Source: Cololabis saira | Taxonomy: Eukaryota > Chordata > Actinopteri > Beloniformes > Belonidae | DNA length: 64,000 bases | Reading direction: 5' to 3' | Assembly (NCBI RefSeq): GCF_033807715.1 | Contig: NC_084596.1 | Location: forward strand, 31,876,879-31,940,878 | In this document: positions 60,968 through 64,000 of the stretch, piece after piece | Layout of the letters: each line of letters opens with the position of its first letter | How positions within the stretch are numbered: position 1 is the stretch's first letter | Translations under genes and position numbers: made by a program | The notes under the pieces: generated by a model | What the model was told of the DNA's origin: nothing | Databases searched by the model: none | The model's input: only the letters and a program-made list of their open reading frames with translations

Positions 60968-61797
60968 CAGTGGTGGACAGTAACGGAGTAAATTTACTTG
61001 AGTACTGTACTTAAGTACATATCCAGAGGATTTGTACTTGAGTATTAGATTTCTTTGGTACTTATTACTCTTACTTGAATACATTTCAAAGACAAATATT
61101 TTTACTTTTACTCAAGTAAATTTCTAGGAAGGCAGAAAAGTACTCGTTACTTTCAGGTCTGCTTTTTTTTCTTCTTCCCTAAAATCCTATTGGACACAAG
61201 CTGTTTTTGTCAAAGGAGGAGACCTATCACAGTGCACACTCTCCACTGGGATGTACGTAAAGCGGAAATACGTCAAGCCTCCTCAGAACGATACCGCCAA
61301 AGTAGCCTGCGTTTGTCAAGACAGAGCCGCAACAAGTCAAGACAGAGCCGCAACAATGGCTACGCCTGCGTCAGGAGAAGAAAGACAATCCGCTGAGTCG
61401 TCTGAGTCTGATAATGAGCCGGACTCGGAGCAGGGACTTTCACAAAATCCTTGGCCGTATCTTAACTCAATGTTTGAGTTCGACCGAGTAAAAAACGAGG
61501 GCACAGACAAACCACAGACAAAATAAATACATTTAATTAAATTAAAATTAAATTAAAATTAAAAAATATAGTCATTTACTGATGTGGAAAATAAGAAATT
61601 TACTCTTACTCTTACTTAAAGTAAATTTAAAAGCATTTACTTTTGGATACTTAAGTACCTTTAAAAGCAAGTACTTTTCTACTCTTACTCGAGTAATATT
61701 TTGACTGAGCTACTTTTACTTGTAACAGAGTAAATTTTGACCAGTAGTATTTGTACTCTTACTCAAGTACTGGGGTCGAGTACTCTGTCCACCTCTG
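60968..61797 (+). mobile_element. hAT element with transposase first-exon remnant
   Basis: Ends CAGTGGTGGACAGTAACGGA / TACTCTGTCCACCTCTG and an exact 8-bp duplication CAAACATG (60960-60967, 61798-61805). A frame at 61356-61526 reads MATPASGEERQSAESSESDN ... LSQNPWPYLNSMFEF, typical of the first exon of BED/hAT-type transposases, then ends with no catalytic part. Ends 252 bp before the tmem236 ATG. Confidence 0.92.
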
Positions 61798-61899
61798 CAA
61801 ACATGTTCTGAGCATAAATGGCCATTTTCCACACATGCGCTCCTTCCTTTGTGTTATTTTCTTAAAAATATTGGATGCCATTCCTCTTCTGCCTGTGGC

Positions 61900-61908
61900 C
61901 ATAAAAAG
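61900..61908 (+). promoter_or_regulatory. Candidate TATA box for tmem236
   Basis: CATAAAAAG lies 150 bp before the ATG and would place transcription start near 61930, giving a 5' UTR of about 120 nt. Position and motif only; no independent evidence. Confidence 0.35.
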
Positions 61909-62049
61909 CCGAGCATGACCACGTCATTACCTCAGCAATAAAAGAAAACAGCCTCCGGTGCAGAGTAAGCAGTGTCAGTGTGCAGAGTCCAGCGGCCCCA
62001 CTGCTCCGCAGCTCCGAGCAGCAGCAGCAGCCTCCCGTGTGCAGTGACC

Positions 62050-62303
62050 ATGATCTCAGGGAAGACGGTCAAATTAATCGTGTATGAGGTGCTGCAGTTT
62101 GCAGCTCTCATCGTCCCCGTCATTGTCATCATGGAGAGATTTGCCCGCGTCATAAGTCGCGTGAATGGACAGGATGCAACAGCTTACTGGCTGGTGGTGG
62201 CCGTCTCCATCGCCTACGTAACCTCTGTGACCCTGCTGGTGTGGGTTCCGCTCAAGGTTGTGATCCTGAAGCAGCGGAGGTTCATCACAGAGATCACACA
62301 GTG
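62050..62303 (+). CDS. tmem236: tmem236 coding exon 1
   Basis: Residues 1-84 and two bases of Trp85. It contains the first two membrane helices and the basic loop KQRRF. Donor GTGAGT. Confidence 0.93.
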
Positions 62304-62785
62304 GTGAGTTCAGTGTCATGTGTCACGCAATGTTACATTCAATATCAGATGGGGCAATCTGTGATCAACTTTATTCCTGCGGAAATCTAAGAATATTACG
62401 AAGTCAAGTCATTCAAACGTAGCTAAACATTTGATATTTTCTGAACATTCAGCACATTTTAAGAGTGAACATGTTTGTGCTTTATTTGACAAGACACTTG
62501 TATGTATAGATAGGATGATGAATGAGGTGGAGTTCAAAGTGTAATATTTGCCTCTGCAGTACTGTGACATAATTAAGTACTTTAATGATCTCAATTTCTC
62601 AAAATTTCTCTTAAAAGCTTGATAATGACCCTATAAAAGCTAAGAAAAGCATCAGTGTTTCTTCCAAAGGAGACTAAATGATGATAAAGAGATGAACGTC
62701 TCCATTTTTCAGGAGGCCGACAGCGCTGGCGTATCTCATCCTGTGTACGTTACCGTGTTTTGTCATTATAATGACCAGCTCCAAG
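62050..62785 (+). CDS. tmem236: Transmembrane protein 236, 5' coding part (runs past the exons seen)
   Basis: Predicted multi-pass membrane protein of unknown function. Two coding exons (62050-62303 and 62713-62785) join through a split Trp codon (TG+G) into 109 residues with no stop, so more exons must follow beyond the window. Hydrophobic helices at about 10-28, 46-71 and 89-106. The pattern KLIVYEVLQFAALIVPVIVI ... YWLVVAVSIAYVTSVTLLVW ... WRPTALAYLILCTLPCFVII is that of TMEM236. The ATG has ACC before it, and an in-frame TAA at 61966 with no intervening ATG fixes it as the start. It lies next to stam, as in human. Confidence 0.92.
62713..62785 (+). CDS. tmem236: tmem236 coding exon 2
   Basis: Residues 85-109, WRPTALAYLILCTLPCFVII then MTSSK, the third hydrophobic helix. 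Acceptor TTTTTCAG, donor GTAAGG, phase 0 out. Confidence 0.92.
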
Positions 62786-64000
62786 GTAAGGCCATCAAGA
62801 CTGATTGATCCTGTCACCGAGTCGCACCTGTTGACGTTTCGGTTTGTCATGCTCCAGCGGGGTCCTTCGACACGCACAAATTTGTCCGAAAAGCCCATTT
62901 GTGGCACAAGTTCTCTTTACAACCCCCTTGTGTGAGAGAAAGAGTTTAAGGTGCCATAATTATTTACTGAGTGACAGTCGACAAGGCACAGCGAACGACA
63001 GAGAAAGAAAAACACCGCTGCCAGCTTCCCCAGGTTCACTGAACTCTTAAGTATTCGGACCTTTTACTTTCAAATAAACACTGATACATAAATGACAAGT
63101 AAAAGTTTCAAATGTTTCAGCATTTAAAATGACTTAAAATTCCCAAAATTGTAGTTTCAAGGAAATTCTCAGTTACTAAGATGATTAATAGGAAACGTTT
63201 AACTAAGCTTGGACGTATCAGTCTGTCTAAGTCCATTTAACCTTAGTGAAATATTGAATAATGTTTTTTCTCTCCGCCTAAGCCAACACCTTCTGGACAC
63301 CTGACATGGAGCTTGTATTTTGTTACCAGATGTGGTTAACAGATGAAAATATTTGCAGCCACTTATGCGTGTTAAATCTAAAATGATGTGGAAATCAGTA
63401 AGTCATTATAGCAATTAGACAAAATGCACAAAGGACATGATATTTGTCTATGGATTGTATAATAACTTGTCACGTGGAAGCCTTTTGAAATTCACACTTA
63501 CGTGTTGTAAAGTACAAGGACTTCGATACCATCTCAATTAAAAAAAGACGCCAGAAAAAAGGCTGTCACGAGACTCCGCTAGCTGTTCAGGGTATTCAGT
63601 AACCGGCGCTAAGCAAAACAGATTGGCCATTAACCCAAGGTTTTTACTCTGTGACGAGCAGGAGCATTAAAAAACAGTGTTTGAGCTCAACGATTTGTGG
63701 CAGGAAAAGTGCCAAGAGAAGGCATGTGAACCTGTGGGATAAACTAGTTTTATGTGGTAATTTGCATTAAATTGAGATCTGATCTTTATCAAAGTCTGGT
63801 CTTTAGGCTGACAATTATAAATTCTCAAGTGCTAATTAAACATATTAAACATTCACAAGGAAAAGGTGAGTGAACCCTTGTAAAGTAAAGTAGAGTTAAA
63901 GATGGCTGGTCAAATCTCCTTTAGAACAGGGACTTCTGTAAGGAGCTCTGGATCAGACCTGCATGATATTCCGGAGGAATTTCTGGTCGATCCTCTCTAC
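62786..64000. other. tmem236: tmem236 intron 2, partial
   Basis: No further tmem236 exon was found. An open stretch at the very end (about 63940-64000, SGSDLHDIPEEFLVDPLY) matches no expected tmem236 segment. Confidence 0.55.

Noticed and set aside
63940..64000. Next tmem236 exon at the window end (SGSDLHDIPEEFLVDPLY)
   Set aside because: Does not resemble the expected LPVSLVL..VDI segment of the family and continues past the window, so it cannot be judged.

Overview
This is a vertebrate genomic window, almost certainly from a teleost fish. It carries large intron-split genes with vertebrate-type protein sequence. It is also packed with fish-type repeats: L2, L1 and other LINE tails, a tRNA-derived SINE, hAT, PIF/Harbinger and TTAA-type DNA transposons, and long TG, TA and ATT microsatellites. 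There are no prokaryotic operons or CRISPR arrays. Three protein-coding genes were recognised, all on the + strand.

Region 1 (1-42980) is COLEC12 (collectin-12/CL-P1 scavenger receptor), entered after its first tiny coding exon. Exon 2 (cytoplasmic tail) is at 3323-3373. A 27.6 kb intron full of transposons follows, then the membrane exon at 30983-31105, two coiled-coil exons at 35497-36705, the collagen exon at 39451-40011 and three C-type lectin exons at 40145-40738. A terminal exon at 42511 begins with the stop codon. The spliced reading frame is intact and gives about 755 residues.

Region 2 (44714-about 60165) is STAM, the VHS/UIM/SH3 adaptor of the ESCRT-0 complex. It has 14 coding exons, all joined by consistent splice phases, encoding 521 residues, and a long 3' untranslated region. 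A PIF/Harbinger-type MITE lies about 160 bp before the start codon.

Region 3 (62050-64000, running off the window) is the 5' part of TMEM236, a small multi-pass membrane protein. STAM and TMEM236 are also neighbours in human, so that pair is old linkage. COLEC12 next to STAM is not the human arrangement.

The rest is introns and spacers holding nested mobile elements. Five hAT insertions have exact 8-bp target duplications: at 13775, 14213 (nested in the first), 27273, 51979 and 60968. A TTAA-flanked element occurs as a 0.5 kb copy (2542) and a 2.5 kb copy (12888) that contains two further transposon layers. Other structures include a fold-back element with long arms (6106-7150), a retroposed 3' transcript end inside an L1 fragment (4941-5287), an ATT-flanked repeat with hairpin ends (37135-38024), and a TIR element (38091-39099) that has swallowed a piece of ribosomal DNA (28S 5' end). 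No wholly new genetic system was found. The rDNA capture, the fold-back element and the layered insertions are the observations most worth checking.
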